From: Plasmopara viticola
Lineage: Eukaryota > Oomycota > Peronosporomycetes > Peronosporales > Peronosporaceae
DNA length: 64,000 nucleotides
Direction of reading: 5' to 3'
NCBI GenBank assembly: GCA_001695595.3
Contig: MBPM02000056.1
Span: 62,001 to 126,000, forward strand
Below the pieces are notes generated by a model. That model had not been told where the DNA came from. It saw nothing but the letters and a program-made list of their open reading frames with translations, and ran no database searches. Position 1 is the stretch's first letter; the number at the start of each line of letters is the position of its first letter. Shown in pieces: positions 21,659 to 32,259 of this stretch. The position numbers and the translations under genes were made by a program.

Positions 21659-22565
21659 GTTCCCATTAATGAAAGCTCGATGAGAAGCTCAAATATGAGC
21701 CGATAATGTCCGCAAAATACGCTACATAATGCATGCAGATAGTCAAAGTACTTTGCTTTCGACACGTGTGCTAGCTTATGGATCCTTTGCGTTTGCGTGA
21801 CTCTATTGCGTACTGCATAGTGTCCTCAAGACTCTTTTAATTAGGTTTCAGGACGCTCCCGTCGCTGCCTTCAGCAGCAACGGCTAATAGGCCGAAGTCC
21901 AAGCATACCAAAGCTATTTGGAGGCTTATGCGTCAGCGCCAAATCAAATTAAAGCGCTTTTACCGCGGCACAAAGCGGTTCAATTCGTGGCTTACTGACT
22001 ACAGTTCGAGGCGAGTGAGGTGCGACGTATGGATTAGTTCCCAACGTTGACAAACTTCCTAGTGGCAATTACGCTATGAAGCGCTGCATACCATTAAAAA
22101 AACTTGCACGGACATCAGCGATAATGTCAAGGGACAAACAGGCTTTTTTTTGCAGGTGTCTCATCGTAAAATAGTATTACTAAAAAATAGTTTGTACTAC
22201 AGATTATACAGTAACTGGCGGCGGAGGCACATAACAAGTCCATGAAGCTACAGATATATTCAGAGTACTAAATTCGATACGTAGCAGAGCTCCTACGGCA
22301 GGACCACGGAATACAAGTGCCACCAAAAAGTACTGAGAGCGGATAGCCTATTGAAATAACCGACGTTCGTTCCATGTAGAATCTGCAATAGACCACGAGA
22401 TAATAGAACCATGTGGCGACCAACGACAGAGATGACGACATACTGGACACGACATATGGCCATACTTTACAGACAAGAGCCCAATTGTCCAGCAATGAAG
22501 GCGCAGTGGTCACTTTGTGTTTGTCGCGCGTATTACCAACTTGGGTCGAACCTTATAAAAATACC
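21659..22565. other. Spacer and promoter region of the expansin-like pair
   Basis: No coding-like frame. The frame of the downstream gene is open back to 22413, but that part encodes no signal peptide and does not match its paralogues, so I treat it as leader. Confidence 0.4.
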
Positions 22566-24215
22566 ATGTTCCGACCCCTTACGCTATTGACGCTTTTACC
22601 CGTCGTAGCGCTTGCAGGTGGCGATGAATCGTTCACGGGTGAAGGGACGTCCTACACGCTCGGCCAAGTATCGAGTGGCAATTGCAACTTTATGCACGAC
22701 CCTGGTGTGGGCGAGAATTACGCAGCACTGAACAATGAACAATGGGAATCGACGCAGAATTGCGGCCGGTGTGCTGAGGTGTCGTGCGACGATTCTCGCT
22801 GCAGTGACACCACCACGACGGAGACCGTTTACCTTGTCGACAGGTGTCCCGAATGTAAAAAAGGCGACTTGGACCTGTCGCCGACTGTGTTTAAGAAACT
22901 CACGGGGAGTGATCCGTCTCGCTACAAAATCAAGTGGAAGTTTACGACTTGTCCTGTCAAAGGCAATATCAAATATTGCACGAAATCTGGCAGTAGTAGC
23001 TCGTGGCTGGCCATTCAACCGGCCAATTTTGCCACGGGAGTGGCCAGTATCAAGATTGCCGACCAAGACGTGACCATGGTGGATTCGTGCTACTTTTACT
23101 TGCTGGCCGGTGGCTCGAATGTTGACATGTCGGCAGTAAATGTTGAGCTGACGTCCATCTCGGGGGAGATTGTGACTGAAAAGTTGAGTCTCAAGGAAAA
23201 CACGTGCACCGACGGAACGTCCAACTTTGGTGGCAGCGCGGCACAGGGCACAGTGAAACCAGCGTCTTCGCCGACAATCACCCCAACAAGTGCGGCTCCA
23301 GAAGCAGCATCACCAACGCCACCCAGTGCGGCGCCAGAAGCAGCATCGCCAACGCCACCAAGTGCGGCGCCAGAAGCAGCACCACCAACGCCACCAAGTG
23401 CGGCTCCAGAAACGCCAGCAACCACGCCTCCGGTCGCGACTCCGGAAACGCCAGCAACTACGCCTCCGGTCGCGACTCCGGAAACGCCAGCGGCCACGCC
23501 TCCAGTTTCGACTCCGGAAACGCCATCTTCGACAGTTCCTTCAGCGGCAAGCCCCGAGACTTTCGATTTCGGTAGCAAGACAAATCCCACTCAGTCCGAA
23601 GTTCAGCAAAGTGAAGTAACCGGTAGTTCCAAAGGCACGCCGTACAAGGCCGGATCAGTGTGGCCAATGGATCAGTCGGGAGGAAAAACCTTCTTGTCGC
23701 CATCGCAGAACAGTCACGAGACGACAGGGACGCCCACACCTCAGCCTCAAAATAGTTTGAAAAACCCAATTGACTACAACGCAGGCAAAGTCTCCACCAC
23801 CCAAGCGAATTCACCGAGTACCACTCCTACTACGCACGAGAGTCAATTTAGCGGTTCTGCCAACCCTATTGATTACAAAGCCGGAAAGGTGCTTGAATCG
23901 GAGAAGAGTACTCAGGACGTGTCGATCCTACAGTCCGACCAGAGTGCCATCCAAGAGACGAAAGAGACTGACGCCCCGACTGTTGAGCAAGTGTCGACCA
24001 TGTCTGCAGCAGAGTCGAATGGCACGAGTCCAATCGTTGTCGCACTGATCGTGGCGGCAATTGTGGGCGTCATTGCTCTGGCTGTTGTTGCCTACATTGT
24101 CAAGAAGAAGCAACTCGTTGACAAGCAGATTGATCGGGACGAAGCCATGATCCGGGCTTTCGACTCGTTCAGTTCACCTGTGGAAATCAATACGACCGAC
24201 ATCGCCAGGATTTAA
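22566..24215 (+). CDS. Membrane-anchored expansin-like protein with long Pro/Thr/Ser stalk
   Basis: 549 residues from the ATG at 22566, chosen because it starts the signal peptide MFRPLTLLTLLPVVALAGG. D1 double-psi barrel (about 22-125): GNCNFMHDP, ALNNEQWESTQNCGRC, DRCPECKKGDLDLSP and IKWKFTTCP. D2-type domain (about 130-225): SSSWLAIQPANF and MVDSCYFYL. The extracellular stalk (about 228-485) opens with a tandem 12-residue repeat (SAAPEAASPTPP, drifting to TPETPATTPPVA). It then holds three spaced copies of an NPIDYxAGKV-type motif. A transmembrane helix (about 488-512) is followed by a basic 37-residue tail with FDSFSSP. The protein should sit in the plasma membrane with the expansin module outside. 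The stalk looks like an O-glycosylated spacer. Its neighbour 24714-25931 is a tandem paralogue 498 bp downstream. Confidence 0.9.
   Translation: MFRPLTLLTLLPVVALAGGDESFTGEGTSYTLGQVSSGNCNFMHDPGVGENYAALNNEQWESTQNCGRCAEVSCDDSRCSDTTTTETVYLVDRCPECKKGDLDLSPTVFKKLTGSDPSRYKIKWKFTTCPVKGNIKYCTKSGSSSSWLAIQPANFATGVASIKIADQDVTMVDSCYFYLLAGGSNVDMSAVNVELTSISGEIVTEKLSLKENTCTDGTSNFGGSAAQGTVKPASSPTITPTSAAPEAASPTPPSAAPEAASPTPPSAAPEAAPPTPPSAAPETPATTPPVATPETPATTPPVATPETPAATPPVSTPETPSSTVPSAASPETFDFGSKTNPTQSEVQQSEVTGSSKGTPYKAGSVWPMDQSGGKTFLSPSQNSHETTGTPTPQPQNSLKNPIDYNAGKVSTTQANSPSTTPTTHESQFSGSANPIDYKAGKVLESEKSTQDVSILQSDQSAIQETKETDAPTVEQVSTMSAAESNGTSPIVVALIVAAIVGVIALAVVAYIVKKKQLVDKQIDRDEAMIRAFDSFSSPVEINTTDIARI
23285..23530 (+). 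repeat. Coding minisatellite (36-bp unit) in stalk
   Basis: Imperfect tandem units of about 36 bp (12 codons) encoding [S/V]A[A/T]PE[A/T]xxPTPP-like repeats, about seven units. This repeat creates long antisense frames that are not genes. Confidence 0.75.
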
Positions 24216-24713
24216 GCAGGGTTTTATGTGAAATATTCCAGTAAATGTGCAATTTTGTGCTTCGTCGCATTGAGAGTTCCAACGAGTTTCGTCTTGTAAC
24301 GACTTGTGACAGCACCAATATGACGATAGAGGCTGTTTGTAACGATTAGAGGCGACCAGCGTTCCATTGTATTAATTTGATAAACTCCAGAGGCAATATA
24401 CTAATCCAAAATTTGCCATCTTGCCTTGCAAATAAGCGTTAGGACACTGACGTCGTGTCTATATAATCGTGCTACTGAAAAAAAGGACTTTGTTCGATTA
24501 GGATCCCTTGCAATGGTAGAAAGTCGGTTAAAGTGGTAGAAAGTCGATTGTGCAGACCCGCGACCGTTATCAGACACAACGAGGCCATACCATCTATTCT
24601 TGCAAACTTGATTAATCGAAACGCTACACCAATGAAGCCATCCTCGAAACGGACTCTTGATGCCACGTAATTGATCATTTTGATTTCGACGATCAGCGCA
24701 AAATCATACAATT
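24216..24713. other. Intergenic region between tandem expansin-like genes
   Basis: It holds the 3' flank of the upstream gene and the promoter of the downstream one. It includes a small tandem duplication of GGTAGAAAGTCG near 24515-24550. Confidence 0.45.
24675..24686 (+). promoter_or_regulatory. Possible oomycete initiator element
   Basis: TCATTTTGATTT, about 40 bp before the ATG of the 24714 gene, resembles the oomycete Inr consensus (TCATTYYNCAWTTT), but the CA is not conserved. Distance to the start codon is typical. Confidence 0.35.
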
Positions 24714-25931
24714 ATGCGTCAGATCCAGCGCTTTTTTTTCTTGAGCATCCTTGCGTTCGATGTATCGCGTGCTTACACGGGTGAAGGCACGACTTATGGC
24801 CTGACGAATCCGTCGGGCGGTAATTGTAACTTTATGGACTACCCGCAAGCAGCTCGTACGAATTTTGTCGCAATAAACAAAGTTCAATGGAATAGATCGA
24901 TGAGCTGTGGACGGTGCGCCCAAGTGACTTGCACTGATCCATTATGCGCGGGTCGGTCAAAAGAGTCGGAGATTGTTTACGTTATTGATCAATGTCCTGG
25001 CTGCAATGATGGCGACCTCGATCTCTCTCCGACAGTTTTTCAGGCGATCACTGGCATGGAACCATCCAGAGTTGCAATTTCGTGGAATTTTGTGACTTGC
25101 CCCAATTTGGACAAAATTACCTATTGTCTCAAAGAGGGGAGCACTTCGTTTTGGGCTGCGGTCCAACCTACACACACTGCTGTTGGAGTGGACTCTGTCA
25201 TGATCAATGACTTGCCAACGTCTATGGTAGAGTCGTGTTTTTATTTCCTTTTGGATGGCAACAGCACTGTCAAGCCAGATCTTACAAACTTAAAAATCAC
25301 TATGACGAGTGTTTTAGGGGAGACTATTGAGGACGTTTTGTCCTTTACGAACGATAATTGCGTCGAAGGCAAGTCACAATTTACAAGAGGGGAAAGTTCC
25401 AACGTCTCAATGATATCAGAGGTTCATACAGAAGCGCTAACTAATACAACTAGTACGCTGATTTCGACATCAATTGTGTCAGCACCAAGCCTTCGTGCAA
25501 ACAAATCGTCAGCAACGACCGAAGCACCGACAATTGTACCAAAGGCCATTTGGATGGCCGCAAGCACTTCAGGCACTGCAATACCGATCCGATCGACCAC
25601 TTCACCAGCTTCAGACGATATCGAACCTTCTGTCAGATTCTTCACAACTCGTTCGGATGACATAGCGACGGGACCAGTGATTGTCCTGAGTGTTCTGGTT
25701 GTATTAGGGTGCCTTTTGGTTGTCGTCTTTTTCTTCGTATACATTATTTACAAGAAGAAGAAGAGGCTGGACGAGCGATTGGAGCAAGATAAACTTGCTA
25801 TCAGTGGCCGCGACTTGTCCGAGAGCGACTATTACGCTAATGTCGCCATCTATAAGCAGATGCCTTCATCGAACACTGCCGTCAAAATGCCACGAACAAC
25901 CTTATCTTTCAGCAATCATAGGCAGTTTTAA
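24714..25931 (+). CDS. Membrane-anchored expansin-like protein with tyrosine-motif tail
   Basis: 405 residues. Signal peptide MRQIQRFFFLSILAFDVSRA. D1 barrel (about 21-128) with GNCNFMDYP, CGRCAQVTC, DQCPGCNDGDLDLSP and ISWNFVTCP. D2-type domain (about 129-225) with SFWAAVQPTH and MVESCFYFL. The stalk is shorter and less repetitive than in its relatives (about 226-318). A strongly hydrophobic transmembrane helix (about 320-346) precedes a 59-residue tail starting KKKKRLDERL. The tail carries DLSESDYYANVAIY, the counterpart of the tyrosine motif in the 40363 and 44592 proteins. The signal start immediately follows an initiator-like element. It is transcribed in the same direction as its neighbour 22566-24215, and the pair is clearly a tandem duplication. 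A wall-binding or loosening function is inferred from the domain family. No biochemical role is known to me for the tail. Confidence 0.88.
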   Translation: MRQIQRFFFLSILAFDVSRAYTGEGTTYGLTNPSGGNCNFMDYPQAARTNFVAINKVQWNRSMSCGRCAQVTCTDPLCAGRSKESEIVYVIDQCPGCNDGDLDLSPTVFQAITGMEPSRVAISWNFVTCPNLDKITYCLKEGSTSFWAAVQPTHTAVGVDSVMINDLPTSMVESCFYFLLDGNSTVKPDLTNLKITMTSVLGETIEDVLSFTNDNCVEGKSQFTRGESSNVSMISEVHTEALTNTTSTLISTSIVSAPSLRANKSSATTEAPTIVPKAIWMAASTSGTAIPIRSTTSPASDDIEPSVRFFTTRSDDIATGPVIVLSVLVVLGCLLVVVFFFVYIIYKKKKRLDERLEQDKLAISGRDLSESDYYANVAIYKQMPSSNTAVKMPRTTLSFSNHRQF

Positions 25932-28220
25932 TTAATTAATAAATAATAAACAATGTAGGGCAAAGTTATCCTTTACACAAAAGAGAAAATGCGTGCTGAA
26001 TACTTTAGGCCGTCAGTTTTTTGGGTACTTTTTTCATCACATCAATAGTTGATGATTATGCTGCCTCTTTTTCGGATGAGACGGTGCTACGAAATGAGAT
26101 CGTGTCTGAACCGTTTTATAATACTGTCACCATTTTTGGTAACGTAAAGGTGTCTTTACTCATATAATATTACTTTTAGTCGCACCACTATGCTATATCA
26201 TAAGTTAACGTACGTCTTACAGTTATAACTTCACTGGTGCGACGTCGAATTGAGCTCGATCCTAGTGGCGCCAAATATACTTAATTCTAGCCAGCAAAGT
26301 GGCAAGTCTGCGCATTATGAATTGTTGGTCACTTCTCAGCTTTCTTTGATGCGGTGCAAGCTAGAGCGCATATTGTATGAGCCTTTCGCCGCTCCTAATG
26401 GCCGTAGTGCGATGACAGAAATAAAAGCTTTGGATCCCAGGTGTAGTGTTATTGTGAATAAGAATTCTTAGATATAGAGAGTGTACTTGAGAACAAAAAA
26501 GGAGGCGACAGAGCTGTGTGCGACGCTGCTGCGCTGGGCTAAGACAAAGAGCAAATTTGATGAAGTCGAAGCAGCAAAGTCGGAGAAAAGAGTGTTAAGT
26601 GCGGCCAAATGGGGCACAGAACAACGCTTTATGCAGTAAGCTGCCGTAGCGCTTTGCTTAATTCAGATCTTCACGCTTATTCTCAACTTAGAGCCAATAC
26701 AATTCACAGGTAGCCTTTCAATAATTACTGTTAGTTTTTCCAAACAAATCTTAGAATTACTCCTACGTCTTGAGCTTTGTGGGCATAAGACCATGTCCTG
26801 CTTTATCACTGATAAGTTCTTCCTATTTTTAAGCTTAAAATGTCGTCGTTATCAAAGTGCATCAGAGCACCGCTGATGACAAGGTTGTTTGCATCACAGA
26901 CGACCTTTCAGCACTTTTAGCCGTTGAAAGCCACAAGATTGAGATTGGTCCTCTGCCAAGCTTTCCTTACGACATTGAAGTACGATATGTGCTGACCACG
27001 TGTCTCCTTTTTAGCAGGGACTACAACGTCTGAATTAATTTCTATATATATTCCCACTGGGCTTATAGCTTGCCAGCCGAAGTCGCAGACGAAGACTGAT
27101 CCATTTCTCGAGATTCAGCCATGGATCATATGTTCAAGAGCAGCACATACGCCACCATTGCTTACATAGCAACTTAGCAACGAAATTTTAAAAGCACAAA
27201 GTCTGCACTATACAGACAAGTATCCCATATAACTTAAGAGACGCGTGTAAGTTGTTTGCGTATGAAATGCGAGGCTCGTTTAGTTTGTTTCAAGTGTACT
27301 TTTATTGTCTTGAGATTATTCACATTTACGAAGATGTCACTCAAATAATTGCGAAGGATGTCGTGGAGTAGATACAGCATATAAGATATCATGTGTTTAA
27401 ATGGGGTAAGCGCAGCTTCGAAGCTTTGAAGCACTAGAGTTAATCCCAAAGCAATTCGCTGGTAGCACTGAGTGCTGTTGGCAGAACTCCGCTACGACTC
27501 ATCAATGTTGTGTCACACAATAAATTAGTGTGGCATACTGATGAACGATAATACTCTTCTGGGTACAGCCAAGATTAACATTGCTTCGGAGCTTCATACC
27601 TAGTAATCATCACTAGTTTAACTTGTGCTGCTTCTCAGAAGCCTACCCAACAATCTGAATGAACAACAAAGCTGATTACCACATATAGACTTTAATCTAA
27701 ACGACAAAGTTGTCTTCCGCATCTTGTGCATCGCTGGGATGTAACATAAAAAAGTTTTTTTTTTAACAAAAGACAAACTCACAGCTCCCGAGTAATGTAC
27801 GCCAAACATTTTATACTGCCGATTGACGACTCGATCACCCATAGATCCCACTCCTTCTTTCGGCGCGCGTCGCTACCCTCCCTGCAAAGTAAACAAAAGT
27901 CTTAAAGCTCGTCAACCTAGGCATCATAATATGAGGTCAGAAAGTATTCTCTGGTCGAAGTCTTCTCGAAAGACTGCGGCTCGTACTACCAAGCTACTTC
28001 GATAGTATCATATACTGCCATGCTAGCCTGAGCCACGGACTTTATAGCTTGTGCGTCATACTCACTGTACTAGTGAGCAACTAGCATCTTGTTGCGCACC
28101 TCACATACCCCGTATCCATTCTTGAATCCAACGCTTGGACTGAAGGAGCCAAAGCACATAGCTTATAGCCTTGATGAGGCACAAAACCACGAGGTCCAGT
28201 CAAAAAGAGCCTTTCCTCTT
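25932..28220. other. Gene-poor spacer with one protein-like remnant
   Basis: At about 26485-26637 (plus strand) a frame reads KKEATELCATLLRWAKTKSK and continues FDEVEAAKSEKRV to a stop. Its composition looks like real protein, but it has no start and stops lie upstream. It is probably the end of a decayed gene of unknown family. Nothing else is recognised. Confidence 0.35.
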
Positions 28221-28790
28221 TTAGATTTGATTTAGTGGACAAATACACCTTCGAGCCCGCCGACCATAATCACCCAAGAGTTTATGTTGGGTTTCACGGG
28301 TAGGCTTTGGTCTCCACAGTGAAGTGGCGTAGATTTCGCGCATAACTAAGAGCCAGGCTGTTAGCTTCGCAAAAGTTTCTTTATGTGAACTACCGCGGCG
28401 ACTCAAGAGAACGGAAAGTCTGTGCCCGCTCTCTTTGGTCATGAAACTTCCAAGGATAACATATTGCATTCTTACAAAAGCACACCCTGTGTTTGAGCCT
28501 CGTGACAGCTCTGACAGGGTCGATGTGCAGAAGAAGCGATGACCGGCGTTTCACTGCTATAGGCGTGACAGTATCGTGTATCCACGCTGGTGCGGAGGAC
28601 CATTTGGTGCAGTGCTGGGTCTGTCTCATAAATCACATCCACTTTATGCTCATTCAACCCGACAGAGTGTGCCACCATGATCTCAAAAGCATCTCGGTCA
28701 AACACGCGGTCTCCCTTCATGCTCTCTGCATACCAAAGGAACATGTACGTGAAGCACTTGAGCTCAAGTTTTGTCGTCTACGTTGAGTGT
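28221..28790 (-). pseudogene. Possible decayed gene, family unknown
   Basis: Three overlapping minus-strand frames, including one at 28472-28744 with FEIMVAHSVGLNEHKVDVIY, have protein-like sequence but interrupt one another. I recognise no domain. Chance frames cannot be excluded. Confidence 0.2.
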
Positions 28791-29291
28791 ACCCATAGAG
28801 GGGCGTAAGCATTACCTTGAAACCGTAATTTCTTATGGTTAGAGGCGCAACGGGTGATGATTAATTGAACAATCTACTAGTGTAAAGCTATGTAGCTCGT
28901 ATTAAATAAGAGATTGTACAAAAACATTCGATCACAAAGTAGACAAAATAAACTACTCGGATATAGCATCAGGTATAATCAACAATTCGACCTGTAACGT
29001 TATCCATTTTGCTACATTCCTCGCGAAATGTCACCTTTTCTATGTACCACTGAGCTTTCTGCTTACAAATTCAGCAAAAGGCCAAGTTGTCGTGTATTAT
29101 GCAAAACAGGCAATTATGATCAAAATGTGTGGTCAACAGTTGGGTAAAAGGTAACTGTTTGCTCAAGTTTGCCACCAGTACTATATCTATTTACTATTAA
29201 ACTCACTGTCTACGTTTAGTTAAGGACCTAAAACATTTGGTCCAATTCGAACAAATAGGAAATACGAAAAAGCAATCAATCGTCTTGCTAT
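28791..29291. other. Spacer, nothing recognised
   Basis: AT-rich 3' flank of the START/FYVE-like gene, with no coding-like frame. Confidence 0.4.
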
Positions 29292-30491
29292 TTAGAATTG
29301 ATTTCGTTCCACCAACTCATCTCGGGCAAATTTCACAGCACTTGTCGAAAGAACACGAAGTTCACATGTCTGACAGATTGTAATAAGACGTTGCTTTAAA
29401 CGCTGATCGGACAGTAGAAACGCGAGTTGATGTTGTCTCTTACAATCTGAACACACGTACCGTGTGCAGAGTTCACAGTGTCTTTTTTTCTTGAAACACT
29501 TTGCAACTTGGAGTGTTCGATTTGCCGCTTGGACAAAAATCGATTGCTTCTTGCCACACCGAAAGCAACATTTCTCGTCGGTCGCATCGCAAGACAAAGT
29601 CTTTGTACTCTCCGAGTCACCACCAGCGTAATGTTGTCTCAGCGCTCGCGCCAGTTTTTTCATGTTGCAGCAGTAGACAAGCCTACTCATTGTCAAAAAT
29701 GTACGGGCAGCGAATTTGACAGCGACTGTACGCATGATCCCAGCCTCGGGATAGAAGTATCCTTTTGCGTACACATCAATCACATTCTTGGTACGTTGAC
29801 GGTAAAAAAAATTGACAGAGTTGTTCCCTCGTATGTGCGTGTCGAGCACGGGCGTGTTTGGGAACCGAACCGAGTGCACGAGATGATAGCCCACGCGTTC
29901 TCCATTGCAAAGGTGCTCAAAACCCGTGGATTCCATGTAGACGAAATCGTGATGTTTCATCACGGAACGCACGGCAATCGGGGCGCACCATTCCGACCAC
30001 TTGATGCAGAGCGCTTCAAACGGGCTTTGCCGTGTCGGAGGCGTGACGGTCGCAAGGACGGTAGTGCGCGTTACATCGTTTCGAAGGTACGACCCCTTGA
30101 TGCGCATCTCCTCGTCTGTCGTACACGCGACGCCATACATCAGATCGTCCAAGTCGCCTTCCATTGTGCCAGTCACGAGAATCACGGGCATCTCAGCGAC
30201 GGCATTCTCTGCGTTTTTCAATGGCGAAGAAGAGTCTGCGGTACGCGAGTGCTGGGCGTACACGCGAATGTCGTTTTTGGACGCTACAAGTTTCCACTCG
30301 TCGTCGTCCACGTATCCATGTGTTTCCGTTAAGAACGTTTCAAACCCGTCCATGTTTCGCGTGACTAATCGCTGCCCAAGACCCTGCAGCTCGACTCGGG
30401 TTCGTGGGGACAATTGCAACGGCGGAAACGGATTCGAGTCGCAATTGCGTCCGGACGGCTCCATCTTGCTTTCGACCGAACAAGACGCCAT
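29292..30491 (-). CDS. START-domain protein with C-terminal FYVE-like zinc finger
   Basis: About 399 residues from the ATG at 30491. The frame is open to 30749, but the extra 86 residues look like untranslated leader. ATGs at 30545 and 30464 are alternatives. A short lead with FPPLQLSP is followed by a START-like lipid-binding domain (about 30-250): DDEWKLVASKNDIRVYA, GTMEGDLDDLMYGV, HDFVYMESTG and GERVGYHLVHSV. The C-terminal part (about 310-375) has eight cysteines in four CxxC pairs (CFRC, CELC, CSDC, CQTC). This is the FYVE zinc-ligand layout with a KKKRHC basic motif instead of the full R-R-H-H-C-R, so binding to PtdIns3P is doubtful. This domain pair is much expanded in oomycetes. A role in lipid transfer or membrane trafficking is inferred. 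A diverged paralogue lies at 51906-53117 on the other strand. Confidence 0.85.
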   Translation of the reverse strand: MASCSVESKMEPSGRNCDSNPFPPLQLSPRTRVELQGLGQRLVTRNMDGFETFLTETHGYVDDDEWKLVASKNDIRVYAQHSRTADSSSPLKNAENAVAEMPVILVTGTMEGDLDDLMYGVACTTDEEMRIKGSYLRNDVTRTTVLATVTPPTRQSPFEALCIKWSEWCAPIAVRSVMKHHDFVYMESTGFEHLCNGERVGYHLVHSVRFPNTPVLDTHIRGNNSVNFFYRQRTKNVIDVYAKGYFYPEAGIMRTVAVKFAARTFLTMSRLVYCCNMKKLARALRQHYAGGDSESTKTLSCDATDEKCCFRCGKKQSIFVQAANRTLQVAKCFKKKRHCELCTRYVCSDCKRQHQLAFLLSDQRLKQRLITICQTCELRVLSTSAVKFARDELVERNQF

Positions 30492-30799
30492 GGTCGACGT
30501 CGTGGAGTGGATGCGTTTGAAGGCAAAGATGTTGGAGGAGCCCATCACGAGTGGAATCGAATTATGAAGACGACCACCTCGACACTCGAGTCCAGACCTT
30601 GCGCCATACGTCAGGCAGTCCCATCTCCTTGCTTCTTCTTTGACCATGCGATTTGAAACCACCGAAAGGTACGGGCCCGATATGGTGCATTGTATTGCTG
30701 TATTGCGGCCAAGACGTGGGACGTGGAAGTTGCAACAGAAGCGAAGCAAATCCAGTGACGGGCGCTTACTATCGATCGTGTCGAAGTACGGTTTCGACT

Positions 30800-31650
30800 C
30801 TTGGTTTCTTCACGTTACTTTTAGCACACACCTGGTGTCTATCGACTGACCGAAAACATCTACTAAGCCATAGAGACTCGAGGCGCGGTAATTGAGAGAG
30901 AAGGGCATTGAGACGCGTCGTTTGCAAATCCTTGACGAAGTTGTCCACAATCTGTTGCAACAGTATCGAATGGAAACTCTCGATCACGGGGCGTGACCGT
31001 GTAATTGTGGGCACGTGAATATACATTGAGCGACGCCATTGTGTGTAAAAATAAAAAAGACGCAATGTCTCGATTTCTTGACTGGGGTGGATGTTATTAT
31101 AGTAATACTCAGTGATAGTTATTGTCGACCATTGAAAGAAAATGACTATTTCGAGCTCTCAAGTGCTTTGCTGAGGCTTTTGAGACGGTGATACGGGGTC
31201 TCGCTTGCTCGTCTTTTGCTCAATATGACAGCAACGAAAACGGTGCCGATTGGTCGTATGCACGGTAAACGAACGCGTTATTCGCTGGGGAGGACTGCAC
31301 CGTTTGCAGCAAGCAAGTTAATCCGTTCGGATGATAAGACTTGTGCATGCTTGATGCAAACAGTACAGCTCTCTTTAAAACTTTCAAAATAGTACTTTAC
31401 AGTGTCAAGTCAGTACGTCTGAGAACAAGCTAGTCGCTAACGACTGTTCTTGCTATCTACTCGATGATGGGCAATGCGTCTGTAAAGATGCTGGTCCAAT
31501 AGAGCCCTTTTTTTTCAATACGCTGCATTTTGGACGCACTGAAAGTGTTTGTAAATTGAGCTCAGCTACGGGAGTGGGTGGTGCTTGAGGATCCAATACA
31601 CGTACATGAATGCACTAGTGCCCCCAGTGTACGATAGCAGCATCGTATGA
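30800..31650. repeat. Tandem segmental duplication, copy 1
   Basis: About 850 bp repeated directly at 31650-32500 with considerable divergence and small indels. Shared landmarks: TTTGCAAATCCTTGACGAAG, GACGCCATTGTGTGTAAAA, TCTCGCTTGCTCGTCTTTTG and AAAGATGCTGGTCCAA. Both copies have a short minus-strand Leu-rich frame (FVKDLQ...RLN...LPRL) with no known domain. This copy has the empty target (31380-31396) of the U2 insertion found in copy 2. Confidence 0.75.
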
Positions 31651-32206
31651 CGTATGGCTTTTTAACGTAACTTTCACCACACTCAGACGAAAACCGTATC
31701 TAAGCCCTAAATACACGAGTCGTGGTAATCGAAAAAGAAACACGTTAAGACGCTTACTTTGCAAATCCTTGACGAAGCCGTCCACAACACGTTGCAACAG
31801 TATCGATTAGTGACTCTCGATCACAGGGCGTTAGCGTGAAAACGTGTGCATGCTAAAGAACATGCACTGACGCCATTGTGTGTAAAATTAAATAAAACGC
31901 GATCGGGTACTGATAGCTAATGTATCGTTTTTTGGCTAGGCTGAGACTTTATTAAGTAATACTATATGAATGGTATTGTCGAACACCTCATCAAAATTAC
32001 TATTTCGAGCTCTTGAAGTGCTTTGCTTAACTATACTTTTTACGGGTGAAACGAAGCTCTCGCTTGCTCGTCTTTTGCTACCGAGTATTTGTTCGTACGG
32101 TTTAAGAACGCTTTATTTGTAAGGGGAGATTGTACCGTTTGCACCAAGATCGTTCGGATAACAACCCTTGCGCATGCTTGCTGCAAACAGTACAGCCTTC
32201 ACTGAC

Positions 32207-32223
32207 ACTTCCAAAATAGTACT
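32207..32223. repeat. Target-site duplication, left (U2 fragment)
   Basis: ACTTCCAAAATAGTACT, identical to 32260-32276. Confidence 0.88.
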
Positions 32224-32259
32224 ACGCATGATCTTAGCCAAAAGGCCGAGAAGGTATAT
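32224..32259 (-). mobile_element. U2 snRNA 5'-end retroposed fragment
   Basis: The minus strand contains CTTCTCGGCCTTTTGGCTAA followed by GATCA, the nearly universal 5' end of spliceosomal U2 snRNA. Only about 30 nt of U2 are present, so this is not a functional snRNA gene. The 36-bp insert is flanked by a perfect 17-bp duplication, ACTTCCAAAATAGTACT, at 32207-32223 and 32260-32276. The paralogous segment at 31380-31396 has one copy of that target and no insert. There is no poly(A) or other tail, as in tailless retropseudogenes. Confidence 0.9.

Noticed and set aside
22413..22565. N-terminal extension of the expansin-like protein
   Set aside because: It would place 51 non-conserved residues in front of a clear signal peptide. 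Paralogues start at the signal peptide.
23096..23590. A 164-codon minus-strand frame and several plus-strand shadows over the 22566 stalk
   Set aside because: Products of the 36-bp coding repeat, with only low-complexity composition.
29478..30567. Plus-strand frames of 284 and 188 codons
   Set aside because: Antisense to the START/FYVE-like gene, which has clear domains on the minus strand.
32224..32259. A functional U2 snRNA gene
   Set aside because: Only the first ~30 nt are present. The branch-point-pairing region beyond this, the Sm site and the 3' stem-loops are missing, and target duplications show it is an insertion.
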